A stretch of 64,000 nt of DNA from FEN-1139 sp964396375 (lineage in GTDB: Bacteria; Myxococcota_A; Polyangia; Polyangiales; Polyangiaceae): positions 62,001-126,000 of the forward strand of contig CAYNEY010000004.1 in assembly GCA_964396375.1 (NCBI GenBank), written 5' to 3'. The notes under the pieces were generated by a model. The model had not been told where the DNA came from and did not search any database. It saw only the letters and a program-made list of their open reading frames with translations. This document shows, piece by piece, positions 1 through 8,200 of this stretch (its first letter is position 1; each line of letters opens with the position of its first letter). The translations under genes were made by a program, and so were the position numbers.

Positions 1-201
1 GTTCACGGTGTCCCAGATACGGGTAACGAGTAGCATGATGCCGACTGACATCGCCGAGATGCCGAACACGTCCGTGTAGAAGAACGTGCCGAACAGGACG
101 AAGGGCATCCAGAACAGGTTGGAGGCAAAATCCCCGAGGGCGTAGCCGAACTTCTCGGAGAACGGGATGACTTGGGAGGGCTCGACGGTGTTTTTGGACA
201 T
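1..201 (-). CDS. GPH-family sugar:cation symporter, N-terminal fragment
   Basis: Partial gene: only the first 67 residues are present because the gene runs off the left edge. The start ATG is the complement of 199-201. The N-terminus has the pattern EKFGYALGDFASN, which opens the first membrane helix of glycoside-pentoside-hexuronide:cation symporters (MelB-like, 12 helices), followed by a hydrophobic segment and FFYTDVFGI, also typical. The inferred role is uptake of a glycoside or uronide across the inner membrane together with a cation. It follows the phosphohexomutase gene on the same strand after about 85 bases, so it may be the last gene of the glycogen operon. Family assignment is firm; the substrate cannot be read from this fragment. 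Confidence 0.8.
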   Translation of the reverse strand, partial: MSKNTVEPSQVIPFSEKFGYALGDFASNLFWMPFVLFGTFFYTDVFGISAMSVGIMLLVTRIWDTVN

Positions 202-286
202 GGAACCTCGATGCGCAGACCATGCGACTCGAGAACGACGAGGGCACGGCTCCGGACCAGCGGCCGCGACTATATCGAAGTGGCTG

Positions 287-1783
287 TCAATCTACAACTA
301 CGCCGCCGTAAGCCTGCTCGAGGATCTCCCGGACCGTACCCTCGATGCCACGCCCCACCGAGCTCGATTCGGCAGAAAAGTAGGAGCGCACCACGGATGG
401 CTCGTTGGTAGCGACGCGCAGATAGCCGCTGTACCAAGAAGGCTCGAGGCCAAAGCCCGCATTGGTCGTGCGCACACCTCGGGAGAGGCAGGTCCCCTCG
501 AGGGCGACTCCGTCTGCTGTCTCGGATTGGCAATGCGCGCCAAGCGCGGCCAGGTGGGAGACGACGGAGGCCAAGGCCTCGTCACGCAGCAGATCATTCT
601 CGAATCTATAGTTGAACTCGCCGGTCGTGAAACTCGCGGCCTCTGCTTGTACGAGTTCAGAAAGGAGATCTTTGTGTTGGGTCAACGCACCGAGGAACGA
701 CAGCACGGTCAACGCCGAGTTCTCCGCGCTGATCGACGCGCCCTCCGCCGCCAAGTGATGATAGTAATGGCCGGATTCCTCGGCGGCGGCCAGGGCTCCC
801 AGCGCTTGCATGCGCTCCTTGATCTGGGAGTGCCCGTTGCGAAACAGGCTGGGTGTCACCCCGCGCCGAGACCAGGCCAGTAGAGCGACCGGACTCACTT
901 TTGGGTCGTGCAAAACCGTGGCGCCCGGAGCTAGTGCGCCCTGCATGCGGAGATGCTCGAGCACCGCCACGAAGGCAAACCCAGCGGTGAGGATCTGCTC
1001 CGAGGTGCAGAACACCAGTCGGTCTCCGTCTCCGTCGAGGCCGATGCCAACCGTGGCGCCGCTCGCACGAGTCAGCTCGCGGCAGGCATCCATCCGGCCA
1101 ATTCCGGTAGGATTGGGGGGGCCTCCGGGGAAGGTACCGTCGGGTGTTACGTGCCGGTGCAATACTCGCGCGTGAGCCCGCTCGAGCAGTCGGCAGAGTT
1201 CCGGGCCGGCGACGCCGGAGAAGCCGTCGACCACCACTTGGAGTGCCTCCAGCCCCCCGGCGGGAAGCGCCGCGGTCGCGAGAGCAAAATCGAGGTAGGC
1301 TTCCTCAATGTCCCACTGCAGCACGGCACCGCGCTGCTGGGTGTTGACCCGTGCCGCCGAGTGATAAATCTCTCGTACCCGAGTCAGCCCGCCCTTCGGA
1401 CCGCAGTCGAGTCCGATCGCTCGAACCGGGGGCACCGTGAACTTCACCCCCACGTACTCTCGCGGATTATGGGAGGCCGTGATGGTGAGGCCCAGCGTAC
1501 CGGGGTGGCGTTGGCTCACCCGCCACGCCAAATGGTAGCTTTGGGGGGTACTGATCGGTCGTGGGGCAACCACCAGGCGCATGCCTGCCCGTGTGACCAC
1601 ATCCTCTGCCAAGGTCATGACCGCTGGGCTGGCCTCGCGATTGTCGCGAGAGAGTGCCACGGTATCGACGCCGAGTTCGGCGGCGTACAAGACCGTCGCC
1701 TCGAAGAGCCTGCGGATCTCAGATTCTTCGAAGTCGGTGGCACGCCATCGTGCGTCGTAGGTCTTGATTGGATCGCGGGGCAT
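287..1783 (-). CDS. Phosphohexomutase (phosphoglucomutase/phosphomannomutase family)
   Basis: 498 residues, normal for the alpha-D-phosphohexomutase superfamily, which interconverts hexose-1- and hexose-6-phosphates. The active-site phosphoserine loop is TITASHNP with Ser near residue 104. The metal-binding loop GLDGDGDRLVF lies near residues 245-255. The sugar-binding loop reads EESGHYYHH, close to the usual GEESGH. In this context it most likely converts glucose-6-P and glucose-1-P, feeding GlgC. It lies 9 bases downstream of the glycogen synthase gene on the same strand, so the two are almost certainly cotranscribed. Mannose specificity (ManB-like) cannot be excluded by eye. Cytoplasmic; no signal peptide. 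Confidence 0.85.
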   Translation of the reverse strand: MPRDPIKTYDARWRATDFEESEIRRLFEATVLYAAELGVDTVALSRDNREASPAVMTLAEDVVTRAGMRLVVAPRPISTPQSYHLAWRVSQRHPGTLGLTITASHNPREYVGVKFTVPPVRAIGLDCGPKGGLTRVREIYHSAARVNTQQRGAVLQWDIEEAYLDFALATAALPAGGLEALQVVVDGFSGVAGPELCRLLERAHARVLHRHVTPDGTFPGGPPNPTGIGRMDACRELTRASGATVGIGLDGDGDRLVFCTSEQILTAGFAFVAVLEHLRMQGALAPGATVLHDPKVSPVALLAWSRRGVTPSLFRNGHSQIKERMQALGALAAAEESGHYYHHLAAEGASISAENSALTVLSFLGALTQHKDLLSELVQAEAASFTTGEFNYRFENDLLRDEALASVVSHLAALGAHCQSETADGVALEGTCLSRGVRTTNAGFGLEPSWYSGYLRVATNEPSVVRSYFSAESSSVGRGIEGTVREILEQAYGGVVVD

Positions 1784-1792
1784 AGAAGCAGC

Positions 1793-3022
1793 CTAGCTCC
1801 CGGAGGCTGCCAGTACTCGTTGATAGAGCGCGTGGGTTTGTGCAGCGATCGCGGGCCAGCCGAACACTTTGACCGCACGCGCGCGTCCCGCCTGTCCGAA
1901 GGTCTGGGCGCGTCCTGGCTCGTTCAGATACTCCACGATCGCGGTGGCCAGATCGCGCGCGAATCGACCCGGATCACGGGGCGTACCGAAGGGGCTGCCA
2001 TCGCTCTCGAACGACACCAGACTCCCAGTTTCTCCCGGCACCACAATCTCAGGGATCCCTCCCACCGCCGAGGCGACCACCGGCAGTCCAGCTGCCATTG
2101 CTTCCAGGTTCACGATCCCGAAAGGCTCGTAGACGCTTGGACAGACGAAGACTCGGGCGTGGCCCAGGATCTGCCGCAGAGCTGAGCGTTCGAGCATGCG
2201 GTCGATCCAGATGAGCCGCACCTTGGTTTGCCGCAGGCTTTCGGCGCGAGTCGTCACCTCACGGGCGATCTCGGGGGTGTCCGGCTCACCCGCGCACAGC
2301 ACCAGCTGAGTGTGTGCAGGAAGGAAGTGTGCAGCGTCGAGCAGATGCACGATGCCCTTCTGCTTGGTGACGCGCCCGACAAACACCACACTCGGTAGGT
2401 TTGGATCGATCCCGTGTTCGATCAGCGCTTCCGTACCAGGGTCGGGATCGAAGTCATCGGTATTGACACCGTTGTAGATGATGCTGATCCGGTCCGGATC
2501 GATTTCCGGATAGGCAGCGATGATGTCGCGTTTCATGCCGGCAGAGACCGCGATCACAGCGTCAGCTGCCCCGATCGCGGTGCGTTCGATGAACGACGAC
2601 AACCGGTAGCCTCCGCCCAGCTGCTCCTCCTTCCAGGGACGCAGGGGCTCAAGACTGTGCGAGGTCATGACGTGCGGGATCCCGTACAGCAACTTGGCGA
2701 GGTGGCCCGCCATGTTGGCGTACCAGGTGTGCGTGTGCGTGACTGAAGCACCTGCGAGCCGAGCAGCGATGGATAGATCGACCGAGAGACTGCGCAGCGC
2801 GGACAGTTCCGGCCGATTCCCGGAGAGTCTTTCCCATGGCAGATAGGTGCCTGCGACCTCCTGTCCCGGACGCTCACTGCCGAAGCAGTGGACGTGCACT
2901 TCTGTCAGAGCCTGGAGGTGCCGCACCAGGTTGGCGACGTGCACTCCAGCACCCCCGTAGATCTCCGGCGGATACTCGCGAGTAATCACCGCCACTGACA
3001 GATTCACGCTCTTGTCCGACAT
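1793..3022 (-). CDS. glgA: GT4-family glycogen synthase (GlgA/GlgM type)
   Basis: 409 residues with the two-Rossmann GT-B layout. The N-terminus REYPPEIYGGAGVHV and the following THTWYANMAGHLAK are those of the short glycogen synthase family first described in Corynebacterium and mycobacteria, not the longer GT5 enzyme of E. coli (about 477 residues, starting with KVGGL). The donor-site region PSVYEPFGIVNLEAMA near residues 305-320 gives the E-x7-E retaining-GT4 signature. Known members transfer glucose from ADP-glucose to a glucan or to glucose-1-P (maltose-1-P synthesis). Only 3 bases separate it from glgC upstream, so coexpression is certain. The exact acceptor is inference. Confidence 0.88.
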   Translation of the reverse strand: MSDKSVNLSVAVITREYPPEIYGGAGVHVANLVRHLQALTEVHVHCFGSERPGQEVAGTYLPWERLSGNRPELSALRSLSVDLSIAARLAGASVTHTHTWYANMAGHLAKLLYGIPHVMTSHSLEPLRPWKEEQLGGGYRLSSFIERTAIGAADAVIAVSAGMKRDIIAAYPEIDPDRISIIYNGVNTDDFDPDPGTEALIEHGIDPNLPSVVFVGRVTKQKGIVHLLDAAHFLPAHTQLVLCAGEPDTPEIAREVTTRAESLRQTKVRLIWIDRMLERSALRQILGHARVFVCPSVYEPFGIVNLEAMAAGLPVVASAVGGIPEIVVPGETGSLVSFESDGSPFGTPRDPGRFARDLATAIVEYLNEPGRAQTFGQAGRARAVKVFGWPAIAAQTHALYQRVLAASGS

Positions 3023-3025
3023 GCC

Positions 3026-4270
3026 TCAGGCCTGCAGTGAGACGCGGTCACCTTTGCCGATCACCACGATGCCGTTTTCTGAGATCGTGAAGCCTCGAGC
3101 TCGATCGTCTGCGATGTCGACGCCGATGTGACACTCGGGTGGTATGATCACGTTTTTGTCGATGATGGCTCGCCGGACCACGGCACCACGGCCGATCTCG
3201 ACCCCATCCATCAGGACGCAGCCTTCCACGAGTGCGCCCGAGTGCACGGTCACTCCAGGTGAGACCACCGAACCCTTCAGAGTGCCCCCCGCGATAATCG
3301 CCCCTGCACTGACCAGGGAATCGACTGCGTGGCCACGCCGACCGTCTTCATCGAACACGAACTTGGCGGGAGGCAGTGAGGGGTACCAGGTGTGGATCGG
3401 CCACTGCTCGTTGTACAAGTTGAAGATGGGATGAACGCTCACCAAATCGAGGTTGGCATCGTAGAAGCTATCGAGCGTCCCCACATCCCGCCAGTAGCCG
3501 CGGTCGCGCTCGGTGATTCCAGGGATGACGTTATTGCTGAAATCATAGACGTACGCGTCACCCTTGCGGACCAGATGGGTCACGATGTCTCCACCCATGT
3601 CATGCTTGCTGTTCGGGTTGTCCGCGTCTGTTTGGATCACATCGACCAAGGTCTTCTTGCTGAAGATGTAGTTACCCATCGACGCGAAGACCTCATTGGG
3701 GTTGTCCACGAGTCCGGGAGCGTTCTGCGGCTTCTCCTCGAAACGTTCGATCTTGTTGCCGTCTCCGACCTGGAGAACGCCGTACCGGAAGGCATCCTCG
3801 CGAGGCACACGGATGCCAGCCACCGTGGCTCCCGCGCCGCTTTCGATGTGTTGGCGGAGCATCTGTGAGGGATCCATGCGGTAGATGTGGTCCGCACCAA
3901 AGACGTAAATGTAGTCCGGATCCTCATCCAAGATGAGGTGCATGTTCTGGTAGATGGCGTCTCCTGAGCCTTCGAACCAGCGCTTGCCGATCCGCATCTG
4001 GGCCGGCACCGTCATCACATAGTTGTTGAACAAGGGTGAAAGTCGCCAGGTCTGTGCAACATGCCGATCCAGACTGTGGCTCTTGTACTGGGTGAGTACC
4101 GCGATCCGCATACAACCCGCGTTGACCAGATTGCTCAACACGAAGTCGATTAGGCGGTAATTGGCACCGAAAGGGACCGCTGGCTTTGCGCGGTCACGAG
4201 TGAGCGGGGCGAGGCGCTTGCCCTCGCCTCCGGCGAGGACCAAACCTAGGACTTTTGGGCGCTTGGGCAT
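3026..4270 (-). CDS. glgC: Glucose-1-phosphate adenylyltransferase (ADP-glucose pyrophosphorylase)
   Basis: 414 residues, the family's usual length. It makes ADP-glucose from glucose-1-P and ATP, the committed step of bacterial glycogen synthesis. The nucleotidyltransferase core opens with LVLAGGEGKRLAPLT and RAKPAVPFG (residues about 10-35). FGADHIYRMD holds the metal-binding Asp, FEEKP holds the sugar-phosphate site, and the C-terminal third is a left-handed beta-helix with repeats around GAIIAGGTLKGSVVSPGV. It is the first gene of the minus-strand glgC-glgA-phosphohexomutase operon. Allosteric control by glycolytic metabolites is expected from the family but cannot be read here. Confidence 0.95.
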   Translation of the reverse strand: MPKRPKVLGLVLAGGEGKRLAPLTRDRAKPAVPFGANYRLIDFVLSNLVNAGCMRIAVLTQYKSHSLDRHVAQTWRLSPLFNNYVMTVPAQMRIGKRWFEGSGDAIYQNMHLILDEDPDYIYVFGADHIYRMDPSQMLRQHIESGAGATVAGIRVPREDAFRYGVLQVGDGNKIERFEEKPQNAPGLVDNPNEVFASMGNYIFSKKTLVDVIQTDADNPNSKHDMGGDIVTHLVRKGDAYVYDFSNNVIPGITERDRGYWRDVGTLDSFYDANLDLVSVHPIFNLYNEQWPIHTWYPSLPPAKFVFDEDGRRGHAVDSLVSAGAIIAGGTLKGSVVSPGVTVHSGALVEGCVLMDGVEIGRGAVVRRAIIDKNVIIPPECHIGVDIADDRARGFTISENGIVVIGKGDRVSLQA

Positions 4271-4363
4271 TTTTGAACCAGCTCATGTTGGCCAGTTGCG
4301 CCCACTTAGGCAACCCTTTGGCAAAGAGTTGACCGGCCGGCCCTTGGCGTCTGTGGAGAAGGC

Positions 4364-4543
4364 TCAGTCTGCGAGGCCGCCGGAACCTGCCTCGCCGCTC
4401 GCCCCATCGCCCGCAGCGCCGCCATTTCCGCCCTCACCCTCTTCGATGTCGTTGCGGTCGACGTTGGTGATGAGTGAGCAGCCCAACGCGCCGAAGAGTA
4501 CGAGACAGGTCGAAGCGACGAAGAATTTGCGGGTGAGGTTCAT
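4364..4543 (-). CDS. Small lipoprotein with Gly/Glu-rich tail
   Basis: 59 residues. An N-terminal Lys/Arg, a hydrophobic helix and the lipobox LGALGC (Cys 22) mark a type II signal peptide. After Cys comes SLITNVDRNDI and then a Gly/Ala/Glu-rich tail. The pattern of a VDR plus Ile element just after the lipid-modified Cys, followed by a Gly-rich stretch, is one I associate with Polyangia lipoproteins. No enzyme domain follows, so this is either a stand-alone small surface lipoprotein or the 5' remnant of a longer one. It sits 93 bases upstream of glgC on the same strand and is divergent from the GH8 gene. Function unknown. Confidence 0.65.
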   Translation of the reverse strand: MNLTRKFFVASTCLVLFGALGCSLITNVDRNDIEEGEGGNGGAAGDGASGEAGSGGLAD

Positions 4544-4747
4544 GGTCGAAGGGCCTCCGGAAGGCAAGCCCAACCCTAGAGGTAGTGTCGGCGATTTGCA
4601 AGGGTCGGTGCTGGGACAGGGCAGCGCTCCGTTCTGGCGGTGCGCGACATTTCCAGACAGCGTCCTGAGGATTTCCCAATAAATTAGGCAGGTGCGGCCG
4701 TGAGGGACTGGCCAAGGCCAAAGGGCCGCGCAACGCTGGGGAGGACC

Positions 4748-6412
4748 ATGGTGCTCCTCAGGCTCAGCAGCATACTCCTCACGTTCGGACTCCTTTCGTT
4801 GCTTGGTGGTTGCGGAACGTTGGAGGCACAAGACGGGGGAGAAAACAGCATCGGCGGAATCACGGGGAGCGGAGTAGCCGGAACTCCGGGAGGCAGCACA
4901 TCGAGTGCTCCAGGTGGTGGTGCGGCGGGGGTGATGAGCCATCTCGGGGGTGCCGATGGAGGAGGGTTGGGTGGTGCCACGCTGGGATCGGGGGGAGGGG
5001 GGCCTGTGGGCGGGAGCACTGGGGTTGGATTTGGCGGTGCGACCAGCGGTGTCGGAGGAACCACCAGCGGTGTCGGAGGAACCACCAGCGGAGTCGGAGG
5101 AACCACCAGCGGAGTCGGAGGAACCACCAGCGGTGTCGGAGGAACCACCAGCGGTGTCGGAGGGATTGAGGGAAGCGGGGGACTGTGGCGAGGTCCCACC
5201 CCTGCCACGGACTCGGCCAACTTCCCCTTCCCACAGAACCGGCACAGTGCCGGGTGCAGCTATCCTTCTAGCTACACCAACGAGGAGGTGCTGGCCGTCT
5301 ACGAACAATGGAAGGAGGATCTGGTCACCGCCGATGGAGCCCAAGGATTCCGCCGCGTGCGTCGCCCCGCCGAACCGGGTCTGGCCGTGAACTCGACCGT
5401 CTCCGAGGGAATCGCTTACGGAATGATGATCGCCGTTTATATGAACGATCAGGCATTGTTCGACGACCTTTGGAAATACTCGTTGCTTCACAGTTGGACC
5501 TATGTGCCCTGGGGCGGAGGTGCGTCAGTCCCCACTATCCTGATGAATTGGTACATCCTGGCCGACGGGAGTCTCGGCACCGATCCGAGCGGCAACGGTG
5601 CTGCCACTGACGCGGACGAGGACATGGCTTGGGCGCTGGTGATGGCCGATCGACAGTGGGGTGGCTCGGGGAGCTTGAGCCAGTCATACCTGGACTACGC
5701 ACGGCAGCTGCTCGATGACATCTTCACCTACGAGATCTACGAGAGCAAACTGATCAAGAACGGTTCTAGCTGGGGCAACTGGAATAGCCTCAACATCTCG
5801 TACTTCTCACCGGCCTACTACAGAGTCTTCGCGGACGTCACGGGCAATGCCACTTGGCGGGGAGACGTGATCGACTGTGTGTATGACACGATTGCAGGGA
5901 ATCTGACCCCCGAGAATGGTAACCAGGAGAACGGCTTGGTGCCGGCCTTCTCGACCAGCACTGGCGGTGAGGCCGTGGTTGATCCCGGGCAAGCTCCGCT
6001 GCGTCACGACTACCAATACGATTCGTGTCGGACTCCGTTTCGGATCGGGCTTGATGCGTGTCTCTTCGACGAACCTCGAGCACGTGACTACGTGGCTCGA
6101 ACGAGTCGATTCTTCGCAGGGATTGGGGCCCAGAATATCGTGGATGGGTATGCGCTTTCTGGCACGCCCACTCCTGAGTTTCCGGACCTCTACGGCGGGC
6201 AGTCTGCCGCGTTCATTGGCCCAGCGGGGGTTGGGGCCATGCACGATCCACAGTACCAGGGCTTCGTCGACGACGTCTGGACCATGATCAAGACGAACAG
6301 ACTCTGGTGCGGTGGTCAGTACTACGACGAGTCTTGGACCATGCTGAGTATGTTGGTGTTGAGCGGGAACTTCCTCGACTACACAGCGATGGAACCTGTG
6401 GTCGGTGGCTAG
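4748..6412 (+). CDS. GH8-family glycoside hydrolase lipoprotein
   Basis: 554 residues from the ATG that follows GGGGAGG at 4738-4744; an in-frame upstream start at 4700 would put a long charged stretch before the signal peptide and is less likely. The lipobox LLGGC anchors the protein in a membrane. A Gly/Ser/Thr linker with a 21-base tandem repeat runs to about residue 150. The catalytic domain then carries SEGIAYGMMIAVYM (general acid Glu about residue 219) and DADEDMAWALVMADRQWG, the two signatures of GH8 enzymes, which cleave beta-1,4-glucan, xylan or chitosan. A lipoprotein location suggests surface digestion. Substrate cannot be told from these motifs. It ends 4 bases inside the convergent neighbour. 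Confidence 0.9.
   Translation: MVLLRLSSILLTFGLLSLLGGCGTLEAQDGGENSIGGITGSGVAGTPGGSTSSAPGGGAAGVMSHLGGADGGGLGGATLGSGGGGPVGGSTGVGFGGATSGVGGTTSGVGGTTSGVGGTTSGVGGTTSGVGGTTSGVGGIEGSGGLWRGPTPATDSANFPFPQNRHSAGCSYPSSYTNEEVLAVYEQWKEDLVTADGAQGFRRVRRPAEPGLAVNSTVSEGIAYGMMIAVYMNDQALFDDLWKYSLLHSWTYVPWGGGASVPTILMNWYILADGSLGTDPSGNGAATDADEDMAWALVMADRQWGGSGSLSQSYLDYARQLLDDIFTYEIYESKLIKNGSSWGNWNSLNISYFSPAYYRVFADVTGNATWRGDVIDCVYDTIAGNLTPENGNQENGLVPAFSTSTGGEAVVDPGQAPLRHDYQYDSCRTPFRIGLDACLFDEPRARDYVARTSRFFAGIGAQNIVDGYALSGTPTPEFPDLYGGQSAAFIGPAGVGAMHDPQYQGFVDDVWTMIKTNRLWCGGQYYDESWTMLSMLVLSGNFLDYTAMEPVVGG
5048..5163 (+). repeat. 21-bp tandem repeat in GH8 linker
   Basis: Five complete 21-base units plus an 11-base partial unit, each encoding Gly-Val-Gly-Gly-Thr-Thr-Ser. 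Units differ only at GGTGTC versus GGAGTC. The array keeps the reading frame and makes the flexible linker between lipid anchor and catalytic domain; such an array can change length by slippage. Confidence 0.9.
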
Positions 6413-7221
6413 GGGCCAGCCAGCAACACCACGAAGCTGTCACCGTAGACGCCAACACCGATTCCCGCGAAGCCCCCTCCCACGAAGGCCGTGCAGAAAT
6501 CTGTATCGGATAGCATGCGCGTGATGGCGCTGGTGGCCGCGTCGACTCCGAACGCGAATCCCTCGGCCCACCGCGAGGCCGTGACGCCCACCTCCTCGAG
6601 ACGCTGACTGGTTCCCCTCCCCTCAGAATCGATCAGACTGGGACTGCGGGTCTGCTGTATGTCAGCGGCCAGCGCTCGCGCTGCGCAGGCCAACTCGGGA
6701 TCGACGGCAACCAATGCTGAGGCGAGCAGGCTGCTGCCATCGGGACAGGAGACGTTCCCGCTCGCGAGCGTGGTCTCCACCTCGAGTAGAAGCTGGTCTT
6801 CGAGCACGCTATCCGATGTGCCAAGCGCGGAACAAAGCGGTAGCCGAGGGACGAGGAACGGAACACAGCTGCCCAGCGAGCAGAGCATGTCGGGGCCACA
6901 GCTACCAGGCTGACAGTTAGGGAGGCAGAAACTCGCAGGGCCCGACTCATCAATTGCCCCGCACCCGACCAGTGCTGCGTCATCGGTGACCCGCACGCAC
7001 TTGGCGCCAAGGAGCGGGTTGCAGTCCTCCTCAAGCTGGCATTCACGGGTACAACCACCGCACAGGCAGCGTGAGGTCTGACCACAGTCCTGGTCGGAAT
7101 CGCAGTGAACTAGCCAGTTGGTATTGCTGCCCGCGGTCGGTGACTCCTCAGGCGTGCCGCATGCAAGGAGGAACCAGCCAAGCCACAAGCCCCAGCCGCG
7201 ACAAAGGATCTCATTCTTCAT
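6409..7221 (-). CDS. Cys-rich lipoprotein with a divergent CAP/SCP-like C-terminal domain
   Basis: 270 residues from the ATG complementing 7219-7221. The signal peptide ends in WFLLACG (lipobox LLAC). Residues about 35-120 are Cys-rich with a C-x5-C-x5-C-x-C-x2-C-like series, probably a disulfide-stabilised module. From about residue 165 the spacing VDPELACAARALAADI, then DSEG, WAEGFAFG and FCTAFVGGGFAGIGVGVYGDSFVVLLA resembles the CAP/SCP fold, but the usual His ligands are missing. I infer a degenerate, probably non-catalytic CAP domain. It overlaps the upstream gene by 11 bases, so it is translated from the same message as the winged-helix and CHAP genes. Confidence 0.6.
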   Translation of the reverse strand: MKNEILCRGWGLWLGWFLLACGTPEESPTAGSNTNWLVHCDSDQDCGQTSRCLCGGCTRECQLEEDCNPLLGAKCVRVTDDAALVGCGAIDESGPASFCLPNCQPGSCGPDMLCSLGSCVPFLVPRLPLCSALGTSDSVLEDQLLLEVETTLASGNVSCPDGSSLLASALVAVDPELACAARALAADIQQTRSPSLIDSEGRGTSQRLEEVGVTASRWAEGFAFGVDAATSAITRMLSDTDFCTAFVGGGFAGIGVGVYGDSFVVLLAGP

Positions 7222-8200
7222 GCGCGCTTGACACCGACTGTCCGAAGTAGAAAGTGACCTCGAGCTTCTCCTCGTCCGAGAGTGGCTGCTCGCGGTTGTA
7301 CTGCTCGACTCGATTCCAGAGGTCATTGGCCTCGACGCGAACCCGGTTTAGCATGCCGAAGACCTCCTCGCGATGAGGATGGTGTGCGCTGACATCGAAG
7401 GTAAGAGTGGCCCCGCCGATCGTGTCGTCCGGGAGCGAGCGCGGCACACCACGGCGCACTTTGGCGGCAATCGCACGGACCATGGCTTGGAAGTGGTCAA
7501 ATACTGCAGCCTCCCAGCCCCGTTCGGACGAGACGGGGACCAGGAACCGAGCGGCGGCGTAGCGCGTGCGGCCCTGGTCGGTGTCTCGAGTGACGCGTCC
7601 GTCTGCGACCAGCGAAGCGAGAATCTCGGCGAGTTCAGGTTCTGCGACGTCGAGTGCACTCGCCAGCTCCTGGCCGGTGATTCCGGCCGCGCGGTACACA
7701 GTGCCCCAGACTATCGCCTCCAGGGATTCGCGATCGCGTTCGCCTCGGGCCTCACGGAGCTCACGCTCGGCCGCAACGCGCAGGGTGGCGTCATCACCTG
7801 AACCCGTGCGACACAGTAGGCCGCTCGAGAGGAGATCGGCGACCACTGACGCCAGAACCGTGGGATCGTCCCTCTGGAAATGTGACATGAGATCGCGGCG
7901 TGTGATGCTGCCCGCGCGGGAGACATGCTCGAGTACGGCCTGCCAGAGGGTCTGGTCTCGGGCCGTCAGCGACTCAGTGATCCTTTGAACCTTCTTCTGA
8001 TAGGTCCGAATTGCCAAGCCGAACATGTCTGCCGCGACTTTGCGGGAGACTCCCTCGGCTTCGATGGCGCGAGAGAGCTCGACGAAGACCTGATCGGCAA
8101 GATGAGCTAGCGGGGCACGGATCCCTGCGGCCGTCGAGAGCTGGGCGAGGAGTACGGTGGTCTGTTGGACTAGGCCGTCAATCAGGAGTTTGGTGTTCAT
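7211..8200 (-). CDS. Uncharacterised multi-winged-helix-like protein
   Basis: 329 residues from the ATG complementing 8198-8200, whose A-T-G-A overlaps the stop of the upstream gene. No signal peptide, so cytoplasmic. The N-terminal 80 residues (start MNTKLLIDGLVQQTTVLLAQL, then GVSRKVAADMFGLAIRTYQKKVQR) are helical and look like a conserved myxobacterial domain. Then come two stretches with the heptad and turn pattern of winged helices: SITRRDLMSHFQ..VASVVADLLSSGLL and ITGQELASALDVAEPELAEILASLVADGRVTR. The C-terminus resembles a small dimerisation domain. I infer a DNA-binding or adaptor role but recognise no named family. Its coupling to two surface proteins suggests it controls or is signalled by them. 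Confidence 0.6.
   Translation of the reverse strand: MNTKLLIDGLVQQTTVLLAQLSTAAGIRAPLAHLADQVFVELSRAIEAEGVSRKVAADMFGLAIRTYQKKVQRITESLTARDQTLWQAVLEHVSRAGSITRRDLMSHFQRDDPTVLASVVADLLSSGLLCRTGSGDDATLRVAAERELREARGERDRESLEAIVWGTVYRAAGITGQELASALDVAEPELAEILASLVADGRVTRDTDQGRTRYAAARFLVPVSSERGWEAAVFDHFQAMVRAIAAKVRRGVPRSLPDDTIGGATLTFDVSAHHPHREEVFGMLNRVRVEANDLWNRVEQYNREQPLSDEEKLEVTFYFGQSVSSAHEE

Noticed and set aside
953..2185. 410-codon open frame on the plus strand opposite the phosphohexomutase and glycogen synthase genes
   Set aside because: It is antisense to two well-supported enzymes and its product shows no domain; typical of high-G+C shadow frames.
4860..5491. Open frames antisense to the GH8 linker
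   Set aside because: They are by-products of the 21-base repeat and high G+C; no start signals or domains, and the plus-strand gene is clear.
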